A stretch of DNA of 7,727 nt from Gorillibacterium sp. (GTDB lineage Bacteria > Bacillota > Bacilli > Paenibacillales > NBRC-103111). Positions 1 through 6,504 of this stretch are shown here, piece after piece. Each line of letters begins with the position of its first letter. Position 1 is the first letter of the stretch. Both the position numbers and the translations under genes were made by a program. Where the stretch lies: contig JAIMBU010000100.1 in the NCBI GenBank assembly GCA_023511325.1, positions 1 through 7,727 of the forward strand, read 5' to 3'. The notes beneath the pieces were generated by a model. That model was not told where the DNA came from. It saw only the letters and a program-made list of their open reading frames with translations, and ran no database searches.

Positions 1-32
1 AATTAAGCAGAAGGGAGAATCTCCGAAATAAA

Positions 33-46
33 TGTAAGCGCTAACA
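33..46 (+). promoter_or_regulatory. cre site (CcpA catabolite-repression operator) for the xylanase gene
   Basis: The 14-base sequence TGTAAGCGCTAACA agrees at every position with the Bacillales cre consensus TGWAANCGNTNWCA, and it is nearly a perfect palindrome around the central CG. It lies 35 bases before the preferred start codon at 82. CcpA bound with HPr-Ser-P at such a leader or promoter site represses carbon-catabolic genes when glucose is present. That role fits a xylanase, whose promoter probably lies at or just left of the window edge. The match is seen directly; binding and repression are inferred. Confidence 0.82.
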
Positions 47-65
47 GACCTTCTCAAATTATTTT

Positions 66-71
66 AGGGGG
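66..71 (+). promoter_or_regulatory. Ribosome binding site that decides the xylanase start
   Basis: AGGGGG is the only SD-like element ahead of the xylanase. It ends one base before the ATG at 73, which is too close for initiation there, but ten bases before the in-frame ATG at 82. This favours 82 as the true start, giving a protein that begins MSRKQV rather than MPHMSRKQV. Confidence 0.7.
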
Positions 72-81
72 AATGCCACAC

Positions 82-3000
82 ATGAGTAGAAAACAAGTCA
101 TCTCGCTCTTACTTGCAGCGGCTTTGCTTATTCCGTCAGGCTGGCTTGCTCCGGTGATGGAAGCTGCGTCGCCGGAAATTCCCGTCATGCTGTACCATCG
201 GATTGACTCTGCTCCGACGAATGAATGGACAGACATTAACCATGCAGACAATACATGGAACAGCATCACTCAGCCAGCAGCAGCTACAGAGAACGGGATG
301 AAACACGCATTAAAAGTGGGCTATCCCCATCAAGGAGATCTTGCTATGGGCCGTTATTACGCCCAAACGGGCACAACCTTAAATGAAACCGCCAATCGGA
401 TTGGCGAGTCGGCTCCAGCGGCGGAGACGCAGACGGTTTATCACGAAACCTTTGCGGGCGGCAAAGGTGTTGCCGTTCAATCAGGCGGCGCTGCCCTGAC
501 GCCTGTCACTGATAAAATTTTTGACGGAAACGCGGACGGTGCCGCTTTATATGTAAGCAATCGAACGGACAACTGGGACGCGGCTGATTTCAAATTCAGC
601 GATATCGGCCTGGAAAACGGCAAAACCTATACGGTGACCGCATCCGTTTATGTGGACGTCGATGTGAGTGTGCCCACCAGCGCACAGGCTTATCTTCAAA
701 CCATAAGCAGCTATGCCCTTTTGGCCAACGCAAATTATGAAGCTGGCAAAGCAGTTACCTTGACCAAAGAATTTACTGTGGATACGAGCATAGATACAAC
801 CCTGCGTGTTCAGTCAAACCCTGAAGGGGCTGCTGTTCCTTTCTACATTGGCGATGTCATGATCACCGAAAAGGTGGCGGGCGGCGGTGAAGAGGAGAAT
901 CCCCGGCCTCCTGCTTTGGCTTTCACCCCCATTACCTTTGAGGACCAAACGGCAGGTGGTGTTGTGGGCAGGGCAGGCACGGAAACGCTGACTGTTACCG
1001 CTGAAGCCAATCATACCGCCGATGGTTCTAATGCTTTAAAAGTAGAGGGCCGAAACGATACCTGGCATGGGCCAACATTGCGTGTGGAGCCATATGTGGA
1101 TAAAGGCTTCGAATACAAGGTCTCAGCTTGGGTCAAGCTGATTGAGCCTGCGAGCTCGCAGCTCCAGCTATCCACGCAGGTGGGCCAAGGAAACGACGCC
1201 AATTATGTCAGCCTTTCAGCAAAAACAATCAGCATAAGCGACGGCTGGGTTCTGCTTGAGGGGACCTACCGGTATAACAATGTTAGCAGTGAATTCCTAA
1301 CGATATATGTAGAAAGCTCCAGCAACAGTACAGCATCCTTCTATATCGACGACATCAGCTTTGAACGAACGAGCTCTGCCCCTGTCGGCATACAGAAGGA
1401 TTTAATCCCGCTGAAAACAAAATATCAAAACGATTTTCTGATTGGAAACGCACTATCGGCAGAGGATCTGGAAGGTGTTCGCCTTGAGCTGCTCAACATG
1501 CATTACAATGTCGCCACTGCAGGCAACGCCATGAAGCCGGATGCGTTGCAGAGTCAGAAAGGGCAATTTACCTTTGCTGTGGCGGATGCTCTTGTCGATA
1601 AAGTTCTGGCAGAGGGATTGCAGATGCACGGTCACGTACTGGTATGGCATCAACAGTCGCCCGTGTGGATGAATACGACAACCGATTCGCAGAACAACAC
1701 GATCCCCTTGAATCGGGATGAAGCTCTTACCAATTTAAGGACCCATATTCAAACGGTCATGGAGCATTTCGGCGACAAGGTGATTTCTTGGGATGTCGTC
1801 AACGAAGCAATGAACGACAACCCACCGAATCCGACCGATTGGAAAGCATCGCTACGTCAATCCCCTTGGTACGCTGCCATCGGGCCAGACTATCTAGAGC
1901 AGGCGTTCCTGGCGGCAAGAGAGGTGTTGGACGCGCATCCCGATTGGGATATCAAGCTGTATTACAACGATTACAACGAAGACAACCAGAATAAAGCACA
2001 GGCTATTTACAACATGGTCAAAGAAATCAATGACAGGTATGCCCTGACCCACCCTGACAAGCTCCTCATCGACGGTGTGGGCATGCAGGCACACTACAAT
2101 GTAAACACAAACCCAAACAATGTGCAGCTGTCCCTGGAGAAGTTCATTTCCTTGGGGGTGGAAATCAGCATAACTGAGCTGGACATTCAAGCCGGAAGCG
2201 ACTACCAGCTTTCCGAGAATCTTGCCAATGCCCAGGGTTATCTATACGCGGAATTATTCGATATCTTCAAAGCCCACGCTGCAAATATCAAACGCGTTAC
2301 CTTCTGGGGGCTGGATGACAATACGAGCTGGAGAGCCTCTGCGAATCCATTGTTGTTTGATAAGAACCTGCAGGCCAAGCCGGCCTACTACGGCGTAATC
2401 GATCCGGATAAATTCAGGGAAGAACATGAGCCGGAATCAGCAAATGCCAACCAGTCAACGGCTAAATTTGCTGCGCCGGTAGTAGACGGAGTTGTTGACG
2501 TGGTTTGGAGCCAGACACCTGAAATCGCGATCAACCGATATCAAATGGCCTGGCAAGGAGCGACCGGAGTGGCCAAGGCGCTCTGGGATGATCAAAACCT
2601 GTATATTTTGATCCAGGTAAGCGACGCGCAGCTTGATAAAAGCAGCGCAAACGTATGGGAACAAGACTCCATCGAAATCTTCCTGGATGAAAACAATGCG
2701 AAGACATCGTTCTATCAGGATGACGATGGACAATTCCGCGTAAACTTTGCCAACGAAACTTCATTCAATCCGCCAAGCCTCGCAGCCGGTTTCGTATCGG
2801 CAACCAAGGTTGCCGGGACAAACTACACGGTTGAAGTAAAGATACCGTTCAAACAGGTAACGCCAGCTGATGGCATGAAGCTTGGTTTCGACGTCCAGAT
2901 CAATGACGCTCAGGATGGCATAAGGCAAAGTGTTGCTGCCTGGAATGATACGACCGGCAATGGATACATGGACACCTCCGTTTACGGCGAGCTTACCCTC

Positions 3001-4233
3001 ACCGGTAAAACCACCGGTTCGAGCAACAACAGCGGCGGATCTATCCCGCAGACAGGAACCGTGGAGAACAAGGACGGCGTGGTTACGATCAAACCGCAAG
3101 TGAGGAACGACAACGGACACACGAAGAGCACAATTTCCAGCGACACCTTGAAAAAGGCACTGGAGCAAGCTGCTCCAGCGGCAGACGACAAGAAGCAAGT
3201 GATAATCGAAGTGCCGAAGCAAACAAACACGGAGTCGTATGAAGTGCAATTGCCGACACAAAGCTTGAAGGGGCAAGAGTCCTTCATTCTCTTACTGAAA
3301 ACGGAATATGGGACCCTTCAAATTCCCAGCAACCTGCTGTCAGGCGTAACAGAATCCGCAGAGCAAGTATCCATCCGTATAACTAAAGCCTCTGCGGACA
3401 GCGTGGATGTAGCCACTCGCGAACGGATCGGCAACCATCCGGTTATCGATCTGAGCCTACTCGCGAGCGATAAGGTCATCGCCTGGAACAACCCTGCTGC
3501 GCCTGTATCAGTTTCTATTCCTTACACGCCGACAGGGGAAGAGCTTACCCATCCAAATGCTATTGTCGTTTGGTACATCGATAGCAGCGGCAAAGCAATA
3601 CCGATTCCAAACGGTCGATATGATGAGGCAACTGGATCGGTCGTATTTCAAACGACTCACTTCAGCACCTATGCGGTAGCCAACGGCTTCAAGACCTTCG
3701 GAGACCTGCAAAAGGTGCCTTGGGCAAAGCAAGCCATTGAGGCCATGGCCGCCCGCAATGTCATCCAAGGAACAGCCGAGAACCACTTCTCTCCTGCAGC
3801 TTCGATCACAAGGGCGGAGTTCACCGTGCTTCTGGTAGAAACGCTTGAATTGCGGGGTACGAGCAAGAATAAAGAAATGTTCAGCGATGTCCCTAGAACC
3901 GCATCTTATTATGATGAGCTGGTCATCGCGAAGGAACTTGGAATCGTCAGTGGCTTTCCTGACCATACCTTCAAGCCAAACAGCATGATCTCCCGTCAAG
4001 ATATGATGGTGATGACAGCAAAAGTGCTGGCCGGCGCCGGTAAACAAGGCAAGGCCGGCGGAACGTTAGCCGATTACCCTGACGCAGCGAGTATTTCCAA
4101 TTATGCGAAGGATAGCGCTGCAGCTTTGGCGAAAACCGGAATCGTGGCTGGCAAGAATGGCCGCATTGCACCGCGCGATGAGCTTACCCGCGCCGAAGTG
4201 GCCGTCATCCTGTACCACATCTGGAATCTGTAA
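82..4233 (+). CDS. Secreted, S-layer-anchored multimodular GH10 endo-1,4-beta-xylanase (CBM22-CBM22-GH10-CBM9-SLH3)
   Basis: The enzyme hydrolyses internal beta-1,4 bonds of xylan at the cell surface. Numbering is from the ATG at 82 (1383 residues); an ATG at 73 is in frame but too close to the SD. Residues 1-29 are a Sec signal peptide: Lys/Arg start, hydrophobic core [10 protein letters not shown], small residues near 28. Residues 31-52 resemble the opening of polysaccharide deacetylases (PVMLYHRI). CBM22-like modules span about 118-265 and 282-428. The GH10 barrel spans about 436-775: HGHVLVWH at 516-523, acid/base Glu575 in WDVVNEA, nucleophile Glu699 in ITELD, and WGLDD at 742-746. A CBM9-like module (about 788-975) is followed by an Asn/Ser/Gly linker, an unassigned beta-rich region (about 990-1200) and three SLH repeats (about 1205-1256, 1266-1318, 1328-1383) with wall-binding motifs TRAE, SRQD and TRAE. 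The architecture is that of Paenibacillus cell-associated xylanases such as XynA1 of strain JDR-2. It is monocistronic, with a cre site upstream and a terminator downstream. Confidence 0.95.
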   Translation: MSRKQVISLLLAAALLIPSGWLAPVMEAASPEIPVMLYHRIDSAPTNEWTDINHADNTWNSITQPAAATENGMKHALKVGYPHQGDLAMGRYYAQTGTTLNETANRIGESAPAAETQTVYHETFAGGKGVAVQSGGAALTPVTDKIFDGNADGAALYVSNRTDNWDAADFKFSDIGLENGKTYTVTASVYVDVDVSVPTSAQAYLQTISSYALLANANYEAGKAVTLTKEFTVDTSIDTTLRVQSNPEGAAVPFYIGDVMITEKVAGGGEEENPRPPALAFTPITFEDQTAGGVVGRAGTETLTVTAEANHTADGSNALKVEGRNDTWHGPTLRVEPYVDKGFEYKVSAWVKLIEPASSQLQLSTQVGQGNDANYVSLSAKTISISDGWVLLEGTYRYNNVSSEFLTIYVESSSNSTASFYIDDISFERTSSAPVGIQKDLIPLKTKYQNDFLIGNALSAEDLEGVRLELLNMHYNVATAGNAMKPDALQSQKGQFTFAVADALVDKVLAEGLQMHGHVLVWHQQSPVWMNTTTDSQNNTIPLNRDEALTNLRTHIQTVMEHFGDKVISWDVVNEAMNDNPPNPTDWKASLRQSPWYAAIGPDYLEQAFLAAREVLDAHPDWDIKLYYNDYNEDNQNKAQAIYNMVKEINDRYALTHPDKLLIDGVGMQAHYNVNTNPNNVQLSLEKFISLGVEISITELDIQAGSDYQLSENLANAQGYLYAELFDIFKAHAANIKRVTFWGLDDNTSWRASANPLLFDKNLQAKPAYYGVIDPDKFREEHEPESANANQSTAKFAAPVVDGVVDVVWSQTPEIAINRYQMAWQGATGVAKALWDDQNLYILIQVSDAQLDKSSANVWEQDSIEIFLDENNAKTSFYQDDDGQFRVNFANETSFNPPSLAAGFVSATKVAGTNYTVEVKIPFKQVTPADGMKLGFDVQINDAQDGIRQSVAAWNDTTGNGYMDTSVYGELTLTGKTTGSSNNSGGSIPQTGTVENKDGVVTIKPQVRNDNGHTKSTISSDTLKKALEQAAPAADDKKQVIIEVPKQTNTESYEVQLPTQSLKGQESFILLLKTEYGTLQIPSNLLSGVTESAEQVSIRITKASADSVDVATRERIGNHPVIDLSLLASDKVIAWNNPAAPVSVSIPYTPTGEELTHPNAIVVWYIDSSGKAIPIPNGRYDEATGSVVFQTTHFSTYAVANGFKTFGDLQKVPWAKQAIEAMAARNVIQGTAENHFSPAASITRAEFTVLLVETLELRGTSKNKEMFSDVPRTASYYDELVIAKELGIVSGFPDHTFKPNSMISRQDMMVMTAKVLAGAGKQGKAGGTLADYPDAASISNYAKDSAAALAKTGIVAGKNGRIAPRDELTRAEVAVILYHIWNL

Positions 4234-4324
4234 TCTCAGCCAAGAAAGAGAAAACAAGTGCGTCGCAAAAGGTAGCCAGTCATCGAGCTTGGTGTGGGTT
4301 GGTTAATGAGATTGCTGTACAGAA

Positions 4325-4358
4325 GGCTGCATCGCTTTATTGGGTGCAGCCCTTTTTT
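4325..4358 (+). terminator. Intrinsic terminator of the xylanase gene
   Basis: GGCTGCA (4325-4331) pairs perfectly with TGCAGCC (4345-4351). A further C-G and a G-U pair extend the stem inward, and six T follow at 4353-4358. It lies about 90 bases after the xylanase stop. The minus strand has no T-run, so it acts in one direction only. The 90-base stretch between stop and hairpin shows no gene. Confidence 0.88.
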
Positions 4359-4377
4359 GTTGGTTCGTCGAACATTT

Positions 4378-4584
4378 CATCCATTCACTGTCATAATAAG
4401 TGTAATTTCTGAGATCTCCAACTGTCACCAATTTACCTAAATCATCTTTTACTTTAGGTTGGGTAGAACCCCCACCATCTGAAAATATTCCATTATCACT
4501 GGAGGACGTCTAGAAGGTAAACAAGTCAGGATTTGAGTTAATCCGATTCCCTAGTTCGATATTGCCTTTATCCTCGATAACTTT
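4378..4584 (-). pseudogene. Apparent decayed coding sequence, in frame behind the 4585-4857 gene
   Basis: Reading on past the TAG at 4585-4587 in the same minus-strand frame gives 24 sense codons (beginning KVIEDKGNIELG), a second TAG at 4510-4512, then an open stretch that reads like protein (SDGGGSTQPKVKDDLGKL, VTVGDLRNYTYYDSEWMK) down to about 4378. It stays open into the xylanase terminator. No other gene is visible at 4359-4584. The simplest reading is the degenerate 3' end of a once longer gene whose front is now the 90-residue ORF. Chance openness in AT-rich DNA is the alternative. I do not recognise the family. Confidence 0.33.
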
Positions 4585-4857
4585 CTATGCTTGCTGCCTT
4601 TTCATCATACCTCCTAACAATTCCTTCTCCACCCTCAGATGCAAAAGCTCGGTACGCAAGTCCTGTTCAATCGTATGGACTATAGTTAATATCTCCTCTC
4701 CGATTTCCTTCGCAATCTCCCCTTGGTTGGATAAATATGTGAGAATCGTCCACTGATAGCCCTCACAAAGTTGAACCTTCATAACAAGCTCTTCTTCCTC
4801 TACGACAAGTTTTTCGTAAAAGTTGTTCGCCTCCGTCAACTCCACTACCTCCCACAT
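4585..4857 (-). CDS. Small acidic helical protein of unknown function
   Basis: This 90-residue ORF is not a family I recognise. It is rich in Glu and Leu/Ile/Val, has no signal peptide or membrane segment, and looks almost wholly helical: EKLVVEEEELVMKVQL (15-30), then a long amphipathic stretch over about 46-80 (EIGEEILTIVHTIEQDL), then a basic end (MMKRQQA). It probably forms a small cytoplasmic helical bundle or coiled coil. The ATG at 4857 has no clear SD. Upstream the frame meets a TGA (4870-4872) after another ATG at 4887, so the 5' end is uncertain. It is divergent from the XRE regulator gene, with operator-like repeats in the 183-base gap, so that regulator may control it. The same frame continues beyond its TAG, so it may be the front part of a decaying larger gene. 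Confidence 0.45.
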   Translation of the reverse strand: MWEVVELTEANNFYEKLVVEEEELVMKVQLCEGYQWTILTYLSNQGEIAKEIGEEILTIVHTIEQDLRTELLHLRVEKELLGGMMKRQQA

Positions 4858-4928
4858 TCTAGTTACTATTCAATTAAAGTGCGTCATCCCATCTATCGCA
4901 TCCTTACTTTCCTCATGCCTTTATTGTT

Positions 4929-4975
4929 GGCTATTGCCTATATTTTATCAAAGTTATTATTTGTAGGCAATAGCC
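4929..4975. repeat. Perfect 12-bp inverted repeat between divergent genes, probable operator pair
   Basis: GGCTATTGCCTA at 4929-4940 is the exact reverse complement of TAGGCAATAGCC at 4964-4975, with 23 bases between. Each arm is itself dyad-like; the right one extends to TAGGC-AATA-GCCTA at 4964-4977. This gives two similar short palindromes about 35 bp apart, centre to centre. No T-run follows on either strand, so it is not a terminator. The position, between a divergent XRE regulator gene and the small helical-protein gene, suggests an operator pair for that regulator. The repeat is seen directly; the regulator link is inferred. Confidence 0.65.
4942..4970 (-). promoter_or_regulatory. Candidate sigma-A promoter for the minus-strand small gene
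   Basis: On the minus strand, TTGCCT (4970-4965, 4 of 6 to TTGACA) is followed after 17 bases by TAAAAT (4947-4942, 5 of 6 to TATAAT). Transcription would start near 4935, inside the left arm of the inverted repeat, and the -35 lies inside the right arm. A protein bound to both arms should therefore block it. This gives a leader of about 77 bases before the ATG at 4857. Confidence 0.4.
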
Positions 4976-4989
4976 TACGGAAATAAAAT
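4961..4989 (+). promoter_or_regulatory. Candidate sigma-A promoter for the XRE regulator gene
   Basis: TTGTAG (4961-4966) is followed after 17 bases by TAAAAT (4984-4989). The -10 is good (5 of 6) and the -35 weak (3 of 6). The right arm of the inverted repeat falls between and partly over the two boxes, the usual place for an autoregulatory operator. A second possibility is TTGCCT (4934-4939) with TATTAT (4955-4960), but its 15-base spacer is short. Confidence 0.35.
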
Positions 4990-5025
4990 AGTTCTTGCCC
5001 CTATTATTAGAGTAACTACTTAAAC

Positions 5026-5032
5026 TGAGGAG
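5026..5032 (+). promoter_or_regulatory. Ribosome binding site supporting a TTG start
   Basis: TGAGGAG lies eight bases before the TTG at 5041. This is ideal spacing and justifies the non-ATG start of the regulator; no ATG in that frame fits as well. Confidence 0.75.
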
Positions 5033-5040
5033 CCTTAAAA

Positions 5041-5283
5041 TTGCGCAAGAATAAAAGTTTAGAATTAATTGCTTTCGGAAGAGCTCTTCACAAAATCAGA
5101 AAAGAGAAGAATCTTACACAGGATCAGCTTTCCGTATATAGTGGAGTTGATCGCTCATACATAAGTGAGCTAGAGAATGGTGTAAAGTCTGCAAGCTTTT
5201 TGACTATCCTTGCTCTTACAAGTGCTCTGAAGATTAGCCCGGTTGATTTTATGATGGAGTATCAGAGAGAGATGGATAGCTAA
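5041..5283 (+). CDS. XRE-family helix-turn-helix transcriptional regulator (80 residues)
   Basis: This is a single-domain DNA-binding protein of the Cro/C1 (HTH_3) type. It starts at TTG, eight bases after TGAGGAG. The fold fills the chain: helix 1 over about 8-22 (IAFGRALHKIRKEK), the helix-turn-helix LTQDQLSVYSGVDRSYISEL at 25-44 followed by ENG, then two further helices to about 75. There is no extra ligand-binding or peptidase domain. The compact size and FGRALHKIR...YISELENG pattern resemble small autoregulators such as restriction-modification controller proteins and phage-like repressors, but no restriction or methylase gene is here. It is divergent from the small helical-protein gene, with inverted repeats over the shared promoter region, so autorepression or control of that neighbour is likely (inference). 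It converges on the nitroreductase gene. Confidence 0.9.
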   Translation: MRKNKSLELIAFGRALHKIRKEKNLTQDQLSVYSGVDRSYISELENGVKSASFLTILALTSALKISPVDFMMEYQREMDS

Positions 5284-5359
5284 GAATAAAAAGAAGAAGC
5301 TCCATATGATAAGCAAAGGCAGGCGTCAAAAATTATTAATGCTAGTGTTGCTAATATTT

Positions 5360-5407
5360 AACAGCATCAAAAAAGCGACCTCATGAGGTCGCTTTTTTGA
5401 TGCTGTT
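5360..5407. terminator. Perfect 48-bp palindrome, bidirectional terminator between convergent genes
   Basis: The sequence is a complete palindrome with 24-base arms (5360-5383 and 5384-5407) and no mismatch. The GC core AGCGACCT/AGGTCGCT is flanked by A6 on the left and T6 on the right, so a hairpin with a U-tract forms in RNA from either strand. It lies 76 bases after the XRE stop and 18 bases after the nitroreductase stop, and so serves both convergent genes. The preceding stretch 5284-5359 shows no credible gene. Confidence 0.93.
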
Positions 5408-5425
5408 GTAGGCATCCTATCGCAC

Positions 5426-6010
5426 TTATTTTATGATACAAATGGTGCCATCCTTGCGTAACGGAATGTTTGATTCCTTACCACTATATCCTACCGCAGC
5501 TGTAGAGCAGATGGTGTGTTCCTTGGGGATTCCTAATTCAAGAAGGTAATTGCGTAATTCGGGATCATTGCGCAACCAGTGCAGCTGATTCACGTAGCAG
5601 CTACCCAAACCCAGTGAATGTGCCGCTAAAAAGAGGTTTTCAAGCGCAAGCGAACAGTCTGCCATGGCATTTTCATAATTGGGCCGATTAGAAGCAATGA
5701 TGAGTGTAGGTGCATGGTAGAAAAAATGATAGTCTTTCCTTTGTGCGCTAGCTTTGGCCCCGAGCTTGCCGGGATAGTCGTCATCAGGAGTCCAATGCTG
5801 GAACCCCTCCCGCACCAGTTCATTGATTTTTGAAAGAATATCTTTGTTCTGGATTGCGGTAAACAGCCAGCTTTTATTATTGCCTCCACTGGGTGCCCAT
5901 ATGGCGGCTTCAAGTATGGCTTCCAGATGTTCCGCTTCAATCTGCTGTTCCTGAAACTGACGTGTACTTCTCCGTGCACGAATACAATCAAGCACTTCAT
6001 TATGAATCAC
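5426..6010 (-). CDS. Nitroreductase-family FMN-dependent oxidoreductase
   Basis: A predicted cytoplasmic flavoprotein that uses NAD(P)H to reduce nitro compounds, quinones or similar substrates; the physiological substrate is unknown. The 194 residues match the usual length of short family members (about 170-220). Seen in order: the FMN-phosphate-binding RRSTRQF at 13-19, the WAPSGGNNKSW segment at 38-48 (the family's APSxxNxQxW motif, with Lys where Gln is common), a substrate-region insert at about 70-95, and the helix ADCSLALENLFLAAHSLGLG at 117-136, then SCYVNQ at 137-142. The start is GTG at 6010, chosen because AGGAGG sits seven bases upstream and ATTCATAATGAA follows directly. It is transcribed alone, convergent with the XRE gene, and shares the palindromic terminator. 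Its promoter must lie within the opposed MBL remnant upstream. The family is firm; the subfamily is not. Confidence 0.93.
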   Translation of the reverse strand: MIHNEVLDCIRARRSTRQFQEQQIEAEHLEAILEAAIWAPSGGNNKSWLFTAIQNKDILSKINELVREGFQHWTPDDDYPGKLGAKASAQRKDYHFFYHAPTLIIASNRPNYENAMADCSLALENLFLAAHSLGLGSCYVNQLHWLRNDPELRNYLLELGIPKEHTICSTAAVGYSGKESNIPLRKDGTICIIK

Positions 6011-6017
6011 AACTTTT

Positions 6018-6023
6018 CCTCCT
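6018..6023 (-). promoter_or_regulatory. Ribosome binding site supporting a GTG start
   Basis: On the minus strand, a perfect AGGAGG lies seven bases ahead of the GTG at 6010-6008, fixing the nitroreductase start at a non-ATG codon. Confidence 0.85.
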
Positions 6024-6052
6024 TTTCACAACTAGAAGATACCCGGCTGTAA

Positions 6053-6274
6053 ATCAATGACTCAGCTAAATTCATTAAATCTATTAATGCCTTTGCTGAT
6101 TTTGGGCGCTTATCCGTTGACACAATATTATCAAATCACCCTAGTAACTCAGATGGAATCAGTATAACACCTCATCTTGCAAGCGCAAGCTCTAGTCAGT
6201 TATATCGCTTTGGACCACGCCTATATCACGATCTGAATAGTATTTTGAGAGCTGGCAAATTGTTTGCATTATAG
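6053..6274 (+). pseudogene. C-terminal remnant of a metallo-beta-lactamase-fold hydrolase
   Basis: An open + strand frame runs from just after a TAA (6050-6052) to TAG (6272-6274), about 73 codons without a usable start. It reads INDSAKFIKSINAFADFG, then VDTILSNHPSNSDGI, then LYRFGPRLYHDLNSILRAG to the stop. The LSNHP stretch, with a zinc-ligand-type His between a preceding helix (AFADFG) and a C-terminal YxDL helix, matches the C-terminus of subclass B3-like MBL-fold proteins, as I know that family. About 200 N-terminal residues are missing, including the HxHxDH zinc site; instead the nitroreductase gene begins just left and faces the other way. The frame is seen directly. The family call is from recognition, not a search. 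Confidence 0.5.
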
Positions 6275-6291
6275 AAGGTAGCCCTTATAAT
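6263..6291 (+). promoter_or_regulatory. Promoter-like sequence with nearby dyads, no gene downstream
   Basis: TTTGCA (6263-6268) and a consensus TATAAT (6286-6291) are 17 bases apart. GCAAA-TTG-TTTGC (6255-6267) forms a dyad over the -35, and CTCTGTGCATAGAG (6300-6313, 12 of 14 positions symmetric) lies near the expected start point. No + strand gene follows. It could be an orphan promoter left after gene loss, a source of RNA antisense to the DUF6892-like gene, or chance in AT-rich DNA. Confidence 0.25.
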
Positions 6292-6336
6292 AGCTGTAAC
6301 TCTGTGCATAGAGTTTAATCATACCCGATAAAGAAG

Positions 6337-6358
6337 AAAAAAATGCACCCTTAGGTGC
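6337..6358 (-). terminator. Intrinsic terminator of the minus-strand leuB / DUF6892-like unit
   Basis: On the minus strand, GCACC (6358-6354), loop TAAG, GGTGC (6349-6345), one A, then seven T (6343-6337). The stem is short but GC-rich and has a full T-tract. It lies about 150 bases beyond the stop at 6505, and no other minus-strand gene intervenes. Confidence 0.75.
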
Positions 6359-6385
6359 CTCTTGCTTTACTCCATATGTAAGAAA

Positions 6386-6504
6386 TCAGTTATTCCAAAT
6401 TCCCTCTAATTCTCTATCTCCCCATGAATATTCAGAGAATATTAATTTTATTATGGAACAGATACCTTTTATTCCACTCAGAAATAAATATCCCCCTCTA
6501 TGAA
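6386..6504 (-). other. Gene-poor stretch with a possible short coding remnant
   Basis: Between the DUF6892-like stop and the terminator, one minus-strand frame stays open for about 38 codons to a TGA at 6386-6388 and ends in protein-like residues (SEYSWGDRELEGIWNN). It has no start codon or SD. It may be the tail of a deleted gene or simply untranslated 3' sequence. I do not recognise a family. Confidence 0.18.

Noticed and set aside
14..24. Small hairpin GGAG-AAT-CTCC ahead of the xylanase gene
   Set aside because: A four-pair stem without a T-run is too weak to call a terminator or riboswitch.
73..81. Upstream ATG of the xylanase (protein starting MPHMSRK)
   Set aside because: The SD AGGGGG ends one base before it, so initiation there is sterically unlikely. 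The ATG at 82 has workable spacing.
2761..3276. Minus-strand ORF (171 residues) opposite the CBM9 region
   Set aside because: An antisense shadow rich in Cys, Arg and His, typical of reversed coding sequence.
3508..4047. Long minus-strand ORF (179 residues) opposite the SLH region
   Set aside because: An antisense shadow of a clearly coding, GC-balanced gene; its residues show no family pattern and there is no SD.
4771..4986. Plus-strand ORF with a hydrophobic stretch, opposite the small helical-protein gene
   Set aside because: No SD, largely antisense to the 4585-4857 frame, and its end runs through the inverted repeat and promoter region. Its hydrophobic residues come from AT-rich intergenic sequence.
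5306..5386. Possible 26-residue basic-hydrophobic peptide (MISKGRRQKLLMLVLLIF and on) after the XRE gene
   Set aside because: Its stop codon lies in the middle of the terminator palindrome and the SD is poor, so translation would conflict with the hairpin. Kept only as a remote possibility for a small peptide.
5626..6000. 124-residue minus-strand ORF inside the nitroreductase gene
   Set aside because: It is an out-of-frame shadow; the overlapping frame carries all the nitroreductase motifs and the SD.
6117..6145. Exact TTGACA at 6117-6122 as a promoter -35
   Set aside because: No -10 hexamer at 16-18 bases downstream; it lies within the MBL remnant's codons.
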